DNA of 20,578 bases from a virus, in IMG/VR virus record IMGVR_UViG_3300017991_000442, positions 1 to 20,578 of that record; one strand, given 5' to 3'. The notes under the pieces were generated by a model. That model saw only the letters and a program-made list of their open reading frames with translations. It did not search any database and was not told the DNA's origin. How positions within the stretch are numbered: the first letter of the stretch is position 1; each line of letters opens with the position of its first letter. The translations under genes and the position numbers were made by a program. This document shows, piece by piece, positions 13,570 through 20,534 of this stretch.

Positions 13570-15436
13570 TGTTCTTTTCTTTTTGTATTTCATCAGCTCT
13601 TTCTAATATTTTAGTTTCCCAATTATATATACATGGAACAGAATAAGTTTTTATTTTGATTTTAGGGTCTCTAATAGGTTTGATTATAAATTGACCAGAT
13701 TCTCCAGTTTCTTCGTCATATATATATTTAGCTCCTAAAGCTGGAAATTGATTTACTAAATTAGGAGAAAACCAACTTCCATCTTCTTTTAGTTGCATAA
13801 AAACAATTAAAATTCCATTTGTTCTTAATAATTGTTCAACAAATTTCATAAATAATTTATCAACTTTAGCAAAATCTTTAGGGCATAACCAATCTATAAT
13901 AGTTATTGCCGAATCTTCTAATTCAATTTGTTCGGGGTCAACACACCAATCATATTTAAAATCTCCTTCTTTTAATCCTAATTGCAATGCTATTTCTGCA
14001 AATCTTGAAGTCGGTTCTAAAGATAAATAATAAGGAGTTATGCCTTCTTCTACTAATTTTTTAATAATATTTAAAGCTATATGGGTTTTGCCGAATTTAT
14101 TTTGACTTCCTATTAAAATTAAATCTTTATATTTAAAATTAGCTATATCATAAAAATAAGGCATTTTAAAATTAATAGCCTTACCTACTTGAATTAATTC
14201 TGTTTTCCAATTAGCTCTTTTTTTAATTTTATAAGAACTTCTACCTGTTTTTAAAATATAACCTTCTTTAATTAAATAAGTTAAAACTTTATCTATTCTT
14301 TTTTTGTCTTCTCCTCTATTAGTTCCTACAATAGTCATAGCTATTTCGTTTCTACTTGCTTCTTCTACATCGTCTTTTAAATATTTTAAAACCTCATGAG
14401 CTAACTCTTCATTATCAAATTTTGTATAGTGTTCAAGTTTTCGAAGCATAGCATTAACTTCTTTTTGTGGTAAAGGAGATTTATTATGTCTATTTAATAC
14501 GTTAAGCACATACTCAGTTTGACGAATATTTAACCCCTTCCTCAAAACGCCACCTAATTTCACTAATGAAACATTACGAGAACCTTCGTCAAATAATTCC
14601 ATTTTAAAATCTTCAGTTTCGATTTCTTCTTTAAGTTGTTCGCTTTGAGTTTTACGAGGTATAGTAATTTTATTTAATAATAATTTTTTTAATTCGTTAG
14701 GCATTTTAATAATGGGATTTAATTCTTCTATTATTCTTTCTTTGCCTTCTATTTTACTTGGATAAATAACAACTTGACCACCATCATTTTCAATATCAAT
14801 TTTATAATTATCTATTCTGGTCTTAGGTAATTCGGGCTCATATTGATAAAAAAGATGAAATCCTTTTGTTGTAGTTTGTATTAAAGTATTCCCCATAACT
14901 TTTTTAATATTTTCAGGAATAGGTTTTTGGTCAATATCTATAACAGTTATTCCCGATTTTTTTCCACATTTCATCCCAAGATTAAGTCCATCAGTAAGCC
15001 ATTGAAGCCATTCATTTTTATCTGTATGAGTTTTAGTTGTCCAATTTTTTTCTACTGGCACTTTAGAATTACCTGCAACAGGCACTAAATCAAATTTATT
15101 TTCAACATAATAATTTAAATACTTTTCCAAATCTTCTTCGTCTTTTTTTGTAATGACTTTAACATCAAATAATTTCCTAACTATTTGATAAACCTCTTCC
15201 TCAGTATAATCTTTATTTTCTAATTTTTTAACTACATCTACAATATTATAAAGTCTATTTATTTTCTTTAAAGGTTGACAATTATGGCAATTTAACCCAT
15301 AACTTCCTGGCACAACTTGAGCACTTTTAGCAGTGCCACAAAAAGGACAATCAAAAGCATCTAAAGGTTTTTTAACTTTATAATTAAATTTTTGTAAATA
15401 AGGAATAATATAACTCTCTATAATGTGTTTATACAT
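13562..15436 (-). CDS. Primase-polymerase / helicase fusion (AEP-type Prim-Pol with RecA-fold ATPase)
   Basis: 624 residues. A zinc ribbon comes first: C30/C33 and C50/C53. The archaeo-eukaryotic primase-type Prim-Pol core follows: LNLGMKCGKKSGITVIDID (151-169, D167/D169), TTKGFHLFYQY (189-199, H194) and DGGQVVIYPSKI (218-229). A helical PriCT-like part (286-340) and a winged helix (about 360-405) come next. The C-terminal ATPase has Walker A LIGSQNKFGKT (441-451) and Walker B TIIDWL (512-517), like DnaB/RadA-family phage helicases. It should lay primers and unwind DNA for the family B polymerase. Start at 15436 has AGAGGAGAAAAA. No motif is missing. I do not give a gene symbol since the domain order is not that of DnaG or gp4. 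Confidence 0.85.
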   Translation of the reverse strand: MYKHIIESYIIPYLQKFNYKVKKPLDAFDCPFCGTAKSAQVVPGSYGLNCHNCQPLKKINRLYNIVDVVKKLENKDYTEEEVYQIVRKLFDVKVITKKDEEDLEKYLNYYVENKFDLVPVAGNSKVPVEKNWTTKTHTDKNEWLQWLTDGLNLGMKCGKKSGITVIDIDQKPIPENIKKVMGNTLIQTTTKGFHLFYQYEPELPKTRIDNYKIDIENDGGQVVIYPSKIEGKERIIEELNPIIKMPNELKKLLLNKITIPRKTQSEQLKEEIETEDFKMELFDEGSRNVSLVKLGGVLRKGLNIRQTEYVLNVLNRHNKSPLPQKEVNAMLRKLEHYTKFDNEELAHEVLKYLKDDVEEASRNEIAMTIVGTNRGEDKKRIDKVLTYLIKEGYILKTGRSSYKIKKRANWKTELIQVGKAINFKMPYFYDIANFKYKDLILIGSQNKFGKTHIALNIIKKLVEEGITPYYLSLEPTSRFAEIALQLGLKEGDFKYDWCVDPEQIELEDSAITIIDWLCPKDFAKVDKLFMKFVEQLLRTNGILIVFMQLKEDGSWFSPNLVNQFPALGAKYIYDEETGESGQFIIKPIRDPKIKIKTYSVPCIYNWETKILERADEIQKEKNNE

Positions 15437-15566
15437 TTTTTCTCCTCTTATCTGTAATTTGTAAAATATGTTTAGCAGTGTTTTTATGAATAGCTATCCA
15501 AGAACCGCCATATCTTTTAAGTTTTTTCTTAATTTCTTTTCTTACTGCTTTAGTTAATTTATTCAT
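15429..15566 (-). CDS. Very small basic protein, 45 aa
   Basis: Starts at 15566 after AAAGGATTAATT, ends TAA at 15429-15431, overlapping the primase start by eight bases. The product is MNKLTKAVRKEIKKKLKRYGGSW and so on, strongly basic, with a possible helix at 5-18 and no Cys. Likely a nucleic-acid-binding peptide; no family is known. The primase ribosome site is within its last codons, so it may couple primase translation. Confidence 0.5.
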   Translation of the reverse strand: MNKLTKAVRKEIKKKLKRYGGSWIAIHKNTAKHILQITDKRRKNV

Positions 15567-15576
15567 AATTAATCCT

Positions 15577-15789
15577 TTATTTTATATTATCTACTGTAAA
15601 GGCTATTTTTTCCTTTGTTTTTTGATTAGTAACTACCATATAATATCCATCAACATACTCCATCGTATCACCGCAATTACGACAAACCCCTGTGATAGGG
15701 TCAGGAGAATGATAAGTGCATTTATAAATGATAGGAATATACTCTACAGTATGACCATTTCTTTTTATTGTTATAGTTTTATGTTCCAT
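15577..15789 (-). CDS. Small Cys/His protein, 70 aa
   Basis: Start at 15789, with GGAGGCTATAAA ahead of it (inside the end of the SemiSWEET-like gene). C24, H27, then C36-x2-C39 (CRNC) form a zinc-finger-like set, with the pattern KCTYHSPDPITGVCRNCGD. The N- and C-terminal parts are beta-rich (TITIKRNGHTVEYIPIIY and YYMVVTNQKTKEKIAFTV). The fold looks like a small zinc-ribbon barrel. Function is unknown. Confidence 0.55.
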   Translation of the reverse strand: MEHKTITIKRNGHTVEYIPIIYKCTYHSPDPITGVCRNCGDTMEYVDGYYMVVTNQKTKEKIAFTVDNIK

Positions 15790-15790
15790 T

Positions 15791-16153
15791 TTATAGCCTC
15801 CGTCTAATTCGATTTGGCATTATAGAATTGATTGTATATAAAATAATATTCGGTCTTTTGAATCCAAGTTTATACCTCTTTAAATAAGGATAATAACGAT
15901 AAGTTACAAAAAATAAAAATATCATACAACCTAATGCTAAAGCATTTATAGTAAATAAATATAAATCTTTAATTATTATAGAATAAGTAATTCTTACAAT
16001 ATCATTTAATATAGCACAATTTGTAAATTTCCTACTCATTCCTTTAGCAGTGCCGACTTCGATTATCTTTTTGGCTTGAAACGAATATTTCCAAGAATCG
16101 AATATACCAGTAATTATAAGTAAAATTCCTATTATTGTTTTTAAATTAAGCAT
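15791..16153 (-). CDS. SemiSWEET-like/PQ-loop membrane protein with altered PQ motif, 120 aa
   Basis: Three membrane helices: residues 4-20, 43-61 and 65-86. Between the first two lies SFQAKKIIEVGTAKGMS (24-40), corresponding to the PQ-loop signature (PQ...k..saeGlS) with F25-Q26 in place of Pro-Gln. An Asn (N70) in helix three fits the family. SemiSWEETs are half-transporters that dimerise to move sugars or other small solutes. A basic tail (about 87-120) extends beyond the usual length. The start at 16153 overlaps the homing-endonuclease stop and has no clear AGGAG. It is one of two such proteins in the window. Alternative: an unrelated three-helix membrane protein. Confidence 0.55.
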   Translation of the reverse strand: MLNLKTIIGILLIITGIFDSWKYSFQAKKIIEVGTAKGMSRKFTNCAILNDIVRITYSIIIKDLYLFTINALALGCMIFLFFVTYRYYPYLKRYKLGFKRPNIILYTINSIMPNRIRRRL

Positions 16154-16628
16154 ATTTACGAATTTGTTTGGAATGTTTAAAATTAATAACTTTAATTAAT
16201 TGTCTTTTTCTTCTAGGTATTTTAACGAACTTAATAAATTCTTCTGCCAATGCTAAAGTATCTCCTAAATTGGCAACATGATAATGATAATGAATATTAC
16301 CAGAAGGAAGTATTGCATGACGAATAGAACCTGTTTTTAATTTATTTTTTATTTGTTTAAAAACAGATAAGTCATTTTGAGATATATGTAAAGAATAATT
16401 TCTATTATTTGGTCTTTTAAAAATATAGCCTTCTCCTTCCCAAAATCCTACCAACCACGCTTTAAAAGGAATATTTAATTTATTTAATTTAATTTTCATT
16501 GTTTTATAATTTTTTAAAGAACGAGATAAATAGGCACATTCTAATTTACAATATTTTCTATTAGAACTTTTATAGGAAATAAATTCTTTTTCACAAACTA
16601 AACAATATTTTTTTATCTTTTTTAACAT
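16146..16628 (-). CDS. LAGLIDADG-type homing endonuclease with N-terminal zinc finger, 160 aa
   Basis: C9/C12 and C27/C31 form a short zinc finger. The core AWLVGFWEGEGYI (57-69) is a single LAGLIDADG-like helix with the acidic E64/E66, followed by a strand-rich segment (YSLHISQND, then TGSIRHAIL, then HYHYHVANLGD) and a C-terminal helix. Single-motif members work as homodimers and recognise a near-palindromic site. It is a free-standing gene placed directly upstream of the SemiSWEET-like gene, which it overlaps by eight bases. Start at 16628 carries GGAGTATAA. Confidence 0.75.
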   Translation of the reverse strand: MLKKIKKYCLVCEKEFISYKSSNRKYCKLECAYLSRSLKNYKTMKIKLNKLNIPFKAWLVGFWEGEGYIFKRPNNRNYSLHISQNDLSVFKQIKNKLKTGSIRHAILPSGNIHYHYHVANLGDTLALAEEFIKFVKIPRRKRQLIKVINFKHSKQIRKYA

Positions 16629-16868
16629 TTATACTCCAAATAAATGTTTCAATTTAATTATAATTTCATTCCAATTTAAAAGTAATTCTTGTAACCACCA
16701 AATAACAAATACTGCTTCAAATAGAATTAACATATAGGTTGTTAATTTTGTCCAGCGATTAGAACAATAAGCATCAAGATGTCGAGAAAAAAATCCTTTT
16801 CTTTTGCGGATTTTATTTCTTTTTCTTTCTTGAGTTCGTCTTTTTATTTTTCTTCTACTTTTTCTCAT
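16629..16868 (-). CDS. Basic single-pass membrane protein, 79 aa
   Basis: The N-terminal 25 residues are extremely basic (runs of Arg/Lys, such as RKSRRKIKRRTQERKRNKIRK). A membrane segment follows at residues 43-60 (TYMLILFEAVFVIWWLQ), then a second amphipathic helix. The topology is probably a cytoplasmic basic tail that binds acidic lipid or nucleic acid. No family is identified. It overlaps the preceding gene by 14 bases. Confidence 0.5.
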   Translation of the reverse strand: MRKSRRKIKRRTQERKRNKIRKRKGFFSRHLDAYCSNRWTKLTTYMLILFEAVFVIWWLQELLLNWNEIIIKLKHLFGV

Positions 16869-17031
16869 AGTAGATAATACCTTCTTTTTTAAGATATTTC
16901 AAAATATCTTCTCGAATATACCAACGAATATCGTCTAAACAATCTTCTATAATATCATCGATAGCTTGTTTAAATTTTCGTATTTTAGAGATTTTTAATT
17001 TTTTACGAAGTTTTAATTTTGGGTGTTTCAT
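16855..17031 (-). CDS. Small basic helical protein, 58 aa, first gene after P2
   Basis: ATG at 17031 with AGTAGGAGTAATATAAA ahead, stop TAG at 16855-16857. The first 21 residues are strongly basic (KHPKLKLRKKLKISKIRKFKQ). Residues 22-36 are acidic (AIDDIIEDCLDDIR), and the end is IREDILKYLKKEGIIYYEKK. The alternation suggests a two-helix protein, maybe a small DNA-binding regulator, but no helix-turn-helix is evident. It opens the long replication operon. Confidence 0.55.
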   Translation of the reverse strand: MKHPKLKLRKKLKISKIRKFKQAIDDIIEDCLDDIRWYIREDILKYLKKEGIIYYEKK

Positions 17032-17046
17032 TTTATATTACTCCTA

Positions 17047-17062
17047 CTATACAATAGTATAG
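17047..17062. promoter_or_regulatory. Inverted repeat overlapping P2 -10 and start point, possible operator
   Basis: CTATAC (17047-17052), four bases, GTATAG (17057-17062). One arm covers most of the -10 box of P2 and the other lies near the expected transcription start (about 17049), so a bound protein would block RNA polymerase. P1 has no comparable repeat. The site is small and rests on symmetry alone. Confidence 0.4.
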
Positions 17063-17085
17063 CATACTTAACCCCTCGATGTCAA
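17056..17085 (-). promoter_or_regulatory. Promoter P2, sigma70-like
   Basis: TTGACA (17080-17085), 18-base spacer, TATACT (17056-17061) on the minus strand: the same boxes and the same spacing as P1. The -35 lies in the last codons of the upstream zinc-ribbon gene (stop 17068-17070) and the -10 just after it. Transcription from here would cover the whole replication operon down to the hairpin at 3623..3666. Confidence 0.75.
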
Positions 17086-17304
17086 GGGTAGCTTACCAAC
17101 TTTTGTTTTCTTAACATTATTCCGACGGTGATAATTTCCGTCGCACCAAATACAACCTTTATCGGTAAACCAATTTTTATTAGGAACATCCCTTAAACAA
17201 TTAGGACAAATTAAATCATCATGGAAATACAATTTAATAATTAAAGGCTCTAATTCTTTAACTATTTTGTTTATTTGTTTTTTTGTTAAATTTGATTTTT
17301 TCAT
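17068..17304 (-). CDS. Small zinc-ribbon protein, 78 aa
   Basis: I choose the ATG at 17304, just after the TAA of the upstream gene and preceded by a GGGA-type site, over an earlier one at 17337 that has no site and lies inside the upstream gene. C33-x2-C36 and C51-x2-C54 (CPNC and CIWC) form a four-Cys ribbon, and the ends are basic. The last codons contain the -35 of P2. Function is unknown. Confidence 0.55.
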   Translation of the reverse strand: MKKSNLTKKQINKIVKELEPLIIKLYFHDDLICPNCLRDVPNKNWFTDKGCIWCDGNYHRRNNVKKTKVGKLPLTSRG

Positions 17305-17305
17305 T

Positions 17306-17878
17306 TTAATCCCAAAATGCTCCATAATATTTAACAAATAATTTCATACCCTCATTAAATTTCTTCATTTGCTTATCAAATTTTTCTTTTGTATTTGTTT
17401 TAGTATAGTCGCAAGCTTTTTTATAAGCTTTAAATCCTTTAATAATCTTTTGTAAAATTCTTTTCCATTCTCTTAAACTTCTTACTTTTTTAGTATAAGG
17501 ATAACCATGAATATATTTTTTCAAATGACTCATTCCTCCAATTATTATATCTGTAAGATAATCATCAAAATCCCAAGTATCTTCATCAGCCCATCCTCTT
17601 TTTCCTCTTTGAATAAAACTTTTAATCTTTAAAGGAATAGAAGATACATAATTCCAAAAATATCTATACCAATAACTTTCTAAATAATCTAGAATTGTCC
17701 AATCTTTTTTCATGTTATTTAGATAATCTTTAACTTCTTCAATTGAACTAAATTGCTTATCTTTTTTAATAGATTTCTTTTTTCGTTTAAAAAATTTACT
17801 TAATCCTTTTAAAGGATTACCAATACATGCACCTATTTCTAAATAATCCATTCTACTTTTTTTAATACGTTTTCCCAT
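17306..17878 (-). CDS. Conserved phage protein of unknown function, 190 aa
   Basis: ATG at 17878 has GGAGGAAACAAA before it. An earlier ATG at 17899 would add seven residues within the deaminase gene. The product has a basic N-terminus, then RGKRGWADEDTWDFDDYLTDIIIGGMSHLKKY-HGYP in the middle and a C-terminal helix with IIKGFKAYKK. I have met this combination, (R)GW/Y-x-D-x-D-x-W-x-hD-x-YL then GYP and a final W-x-x-hL-x-x-I-x-x-GF, in many phages and related sequences, always without a known function. It overlaps the deaminase by 17 bases and so is coupled to it. Confidence 0.65.
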   Translation of the reverse strand: MGKRIKKSRMDYLEIGACIGNPLKGLSKFFKRKKKSIKKDKQFSSIEEVKDYLNNMKKDWTILDYLESYWYRYFWNYVSSIPLKIKSFIQRGKRGWADEDTWDFDDYLTDIIIGGMSHLKKYIHGYPYTKKVRSLREWKRILQKIIKGFKAYKKACDYTKTNTKEKFDKQMKKFNEGMKLFVKYYGAFWD

Positions 17879-18329
17879 TTTGTTTCCTCCAGATTTCAAA
17901 TAATTGTAATCCTTTCCCCCGATAAAAATTCCCTACTATTAAAATTCCTAAATGAGCTAATTTAATTAAAGTTTGATTGCTAACAAGCATTTCCCGAAAT
18001 CCGTATTCAGAAGCATCGCCAATAGTCGTAGCCGAAACAATAACATCAATATGAGCCCAATGAATAGCAGTGAGGCACATCGGACAGGGCTCAGTTGACG
18101 AATAAATATAGCATCCTTCTAAATTAATTGTTTTGAGTTTTTTACAAGCTTTTTTAATAGCATTAATTTCGGCATGAGCTGTAGGGTCGTTATCTTGTAA
18201 TACTGTATTATGAGCAGAAGCTATTACTTTCCTATTTTTAACTATTATAGCTCCAAAAGGAGATTGACCTTTTTTAATCCCTCTTTTTGCTTCTTTAAAT
18301 GCTAAATTTATAAATTTATCACTTTTCAT
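17862..18329 (-). CDS. Nucleoside/nucleobase deaminase, guanine-deaminase-like, 155 aa
   Basis: Zinc-dependent cytidine-deaminase fold. The active site HAE has H52 and E54, and PCPMC supplies C82 and C85. NDPTAHAEINAIKKAC (47-62) and SSTEPCPMCLTAIHWAHIDVIV (77-98) resemble bacterial guanine deaminase (GuaD) more than tRNA adenosine deaminase, and the later GDASEYGF (103-110) also fits. The reaction would be conversion of guanine to xanthine plus ammonia. A different amino-purine or pterin substrate is possible. ATGA overlap with the PQ-loop gene upstream and a 17-base overlap with the next gene place it in a tightly coupled set with two transporters. No signal peptide, so it is cytoplasmic. 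Substrate is inferred, fold is sure. Confidence 0.78.
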   Translation of the reverse strand: MKSDKFINLAFKEAKRGIKKGQSPFGAIIVKNRKVIASAHNTVLQDNDPTAHAEINAIKKACKKLKTINLEGCYIYSSTEPCPMCLTAIHWAHIDVIVSATTIGDASEYGFREMLVSNQTLIKLAHLGILIVGNFYRGKGLQLFEIWRKQNGKTY

Positions 18330-18592
18330 TTTAATCTCCTATATTTTATTACTAAAAAATTAATAATTAATAAATTAATGAACGGAAAGACATGGGCGAT
18401 AACTACTGACCATTGTTTTAATAAAATATTTCCTGTTATAAAAACAACATAAGCAATACAGCAAATTATAAAAAATAATAAGCTAATCCCTTCTGTTCTC
18501 TTGGTGCGAAGTAGATGCCAGATTTGAGGCAAGGTTTCCAGTGTCCAAAGAACGCCAGCTAAAATAATAAGTAAATTAGCAAATTTATGCAT
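18326..18592 (-). CDS. SemiSWEET / PQ-loop transporter, 88 aa
   Basis: Three membrane helices: 5-18, 36-55 and 62-82. The PQ-loop lies at the end of helix one, LETLPQIWHLLRTKRTEGIS (18-37), with P22-Q23, the classic SemiSWEET signature. Length matches the family (about 85-100). The family moves sugars, and relatives (PnuC-type, cystinosin, others) move other small molecules; the cargo here is not visible. Start at 18592, directly after the transporter stop and after AGAGGAATAA. It couples to the deaminase by ATGA. Unlike the second copy at 15791..16153, its PQ motif is intact. Confidence 0.78.
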   Translation of the reverse strand: MHKFANLLIILAGVLWTLETLPQIWHLLRTKRTEGISLLFFIICCIAYVVFITGNILLKQWSVVIAHVFPFINLLIINFLVIKYRRLK

Positions 18593-19765
18593 TTATTCCT
18601 CTTTAAAATATTTAATTACTGGAAAACATAAAAAAGTAGTTATACTGCTTATTGCTATTAAAGGCAAGAAACCTACTTTATCAAATAACCACCCACCTAA
18701 TATCCCTGCTCCAGCTCCTGTTAAATTACTTATAGAAGCCACGATAGCATAAGTTGTGCCTTCGTGTTTTGTTCTAGAAGCTAATTTCATAAATAAAGTC
18801 ATAAGAGGAATATATAATATCATAGCTATTATCCCTCCTATTATAGTATCTAAAATAGCAAACCATTTAATATAATAAAACCAAATTAACCAGGTTGAAA
18901 TTGCTCCTATAATAATACTAGCATAGAGCACTTTTTTAATTGGTAATGCCTTAAAGAATTTATTGTAAAGAATTGTTCCAATTACTGCACTGGCACTTCC
19001 TATGCTTCCTAATAAACCTAAAAATGTTGTTGAAATTTCGTGTTGTTTCATGTAAAACAAAAAAGCTATCCCTAGTCCTGGACTAAACATGCCTAAAAAT
19101 AAAAATAAAGTTAAAACTCTTAATTGTCGGTCTTTAATATATTCTTTTATAGGATTTAGAATTCCTTGTATTATATTTATTTTATTTTTAATTTGAATTT
19201 TAATATCATCCATAAAAATAACAGCACTTAGTATAACTAATTGCACAAAACACATAATTTTAAATATCAAAAAATATCCAAATTTATCAATTAAAAGTCC
19301 ACCTAATATCCCTGTTATTACTGCTCCCAAAGCTCGATAACCTAAAGAAATAATTTGATAATGTTTAGCATCTGAATCTTTTTTACTATGTTCTGCTATT
19401 TTAGCATCTACAACTACATCACGTAAACAATAACCTGTTGTATAAAATATCCCACACAATACTAATAGCCAAAAAGTAGGTTGTTTTAAAATACATAATA
19501 AAAACCATCCAAATAAACTAATTAAACAAGATAAAATAACATAAGGTTTTCGCCTCATTCCAAAAATAGGATAATTATCGCTTATCATACCAAAAACAAT
19601 TTTAACATACCAGGCTATTCCTGCTATAGCACTTATACTTGCTATTTGTGCTACTGTAAAACCTAAAGAATGGTAATACAAAGGAATAGCAAGCCCTACT
19701 AATCCAAGTGCTCCTTGAAAAAAATAAGTTAAAGCAGTAATTATATCTAATTTATTTATTTTCAT
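18593..19765 (-). CDS. MFS transporter of the BT1/folate-biopterin transporter family
   Basis: 390 residues with about 12 membrane helices. Family-specific motifs: YFFQGALGLVGLAIPLYY (14-31), WYVKIVFGMISDNYPIFGMR (52-71) followed by RKPYVILS, and DVVVDAKIAE (116-125), then GGLLIDKFG (155-163). The C-terminal half repeats a shorter form of the last (GGWLFDKVGF). These match BT1/FBT transporters of Leishmania, plants and cyanobacteria, which move folates and pterins, more closely than generic sugar MFS proteins. The exact cargo is inferred. The start lies in the 3' end of the phosphoesterase gene (14-base overlap). A full MFS transporter in a phage-like region is unusual. Confidence 0.75.
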   Translation of the reverse strand: MKINKLDIITALTYFFQGALGLVGLAIPLYYHSLGFTVAQIASISAIAGIAWYVKIVFGMISDNYPIFGMRRKPYVILSCLISLFGWFLLCILKQPTFWLLVLCGIFYTTGYCLRDVVVDAKIAEHSKKDSDAKHYQIISLGYRALGAVITGILGGLLIDKFGYFLIFKIMCFVQLVILSAVIFMDDIKIQIKNKINIIQGILNPIKEYIKDRQLRVLTLFLFLGMFSPGLGIAFLFYMKQHEISTTFLGLLGSIGSASAVIGTILYNKFFKALPIKKVLYASIIIGAISTWLIWFYYIKWFAILDTIIGGIIAMILYIPLMTLFMKLASRTKHEGTTYAIVASISNLTGAGAGILGGWLFDKVGFLPLIAISSITTFLCFPVIKYFKEE

Positions 19766-20345
19766 TTTTTAACCATTTGTTATATCTACTCCAAATTTCA
19801 TCAAAAGTAACTGGTAGAAATTTCCACACATCTACTCCCACATTTATACAATCTGTAAATCCAAATCCTTTTCTTATTCTTTTTATTTCAAAATTATTAT
19901 GCACATGCCCTACTAAATTAATTTTAAATCTTTCATCTGCATGAGCAGGGTCGTGAACCATGTTAATAAGTTGATTGTTTATTTGTATTACTAAACTTAT
20001 GATTTTAGATTTATTTTTATTGTTTCTATCGTGATTTCCTTTTATAAAAATTATATTTCCATTTAATTGTTTTCGATAATAATCAAATACATTTCCTGTA
20101 GGTGCTTCTGAAGATTTATTAAAACAGAAATCTCCAATAACAAATACAGTGTCTTCTTCTTTTACTCTCGAATTCCAATTTTTAATTATTAATTCATCCA
20201 TTTCTTTAGTTCGTATTTTTTCAATATATTTTGAAATCCAATTACCTTTTTCATCTAAATCAGTAGGTTTAAGCATGGGTCTATTAGTGTAGCGTATTAT
20301 GTTACTGTGCCCCATATGCAAATCGCAGGTAAAGAAATATTTCAT
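19752..20345 (-). CDS. Calcineurin-like metallophosphoesterase, 197 aa
   Basis: Motifs in order: TCDLHMGHSNIIRYTNRP (6-23) with D8 and H10, IGDF (70-73) with D72, GNHDR (103-107), MVHDPAH (129-135) with H131, and VGHVHN (145-150). The two-metal site is complete. The CDLHxGHxNIIRYxNRP beginning is typical of stand-alone phage and bacterial phosphoesterases, whose substrate is usually unknown. Start at 20345 has AAGGAGAGATT. It overlaps the transporter gene by 14 bases. It is distinct from the larger helix-turn-helix fusion at 2144..3265. Confidence 0.8.
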   Translation of the reverse strand: MKYFFTCDLHMGHSNIIRYTNRPMLKPTDLDEKGNWISKYIEKIRTKEMDELIIKNWNSRVKEEDTVFVIGDFCFNKSSEAPTGNVFDYYRKQLNGNIIFIKGNHDRNNKNKSKIISLVIQINNQLINMVHDPAHADERFKINLVGHVHNNFEIKRIRKGFGFTDCINVGVDVWKFLPVTFDEIWSRYNKWLKNENK

Positions 20346-20354
20346 AATCTCTCC

Positions 20355-20534
20355 TTAAAAAAACCAACTCCCTTTTAATGTAACAGATAAAGAACTAATT
20401 ATTTCTTTAACACTTTCCATTTTAATATTAAGATTATTTAATGAAATAGTTAAAGCAACCAGTAAATAAATAAGAGCTAATGACACCATTAATGCTATTA
20501 ATCTTTCTATAATATTATAAATTTTATTAAACAT
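20355..20534 (-). CDS. Small single-pass membrane protein, 59 aa
   Basis: ATG at 20534 forms TAATG with the upstream stop. Stop TAA is at 20355-20357, next to the AAGGAG of the phosphoesterase. Residues 12-32 are a strong membrane helix (LIALMVSLALIYLLVALTISL), followed by a short amphipathic stretch and a Trp-Phe-Phe end. No family is recognised. Confidence 0.5.
   Translation of the reverse strand: MFNKIYNIIERLIALMVSLALIYLLVALTISLNNLNIKMESVKEIISSLSVTLKGSWFF

Noticed and set aside
12910-16628. Group I or group II introns around the homing endonucleases
   Set aside because: The flanking genes are intact and uninterrupted, and no intron core was recognised. The endonucleases are free-standing.
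17879-17899. Earlier start for the 190-residue protein
   Set aside because: GGAGGAAACAAA lies between the two ATGs and serves the second one (17878).
17862-18329. Call of tRNA adenosine deaminase or dCMP deaminase for the deaminase
   Set aside because: NDPTAHAE, the wording around PCPMC and the later GDASEYGF fit guanine deaminase better. The dCMP family has a different spacing and zinc pattern. The substrate remains unproven.
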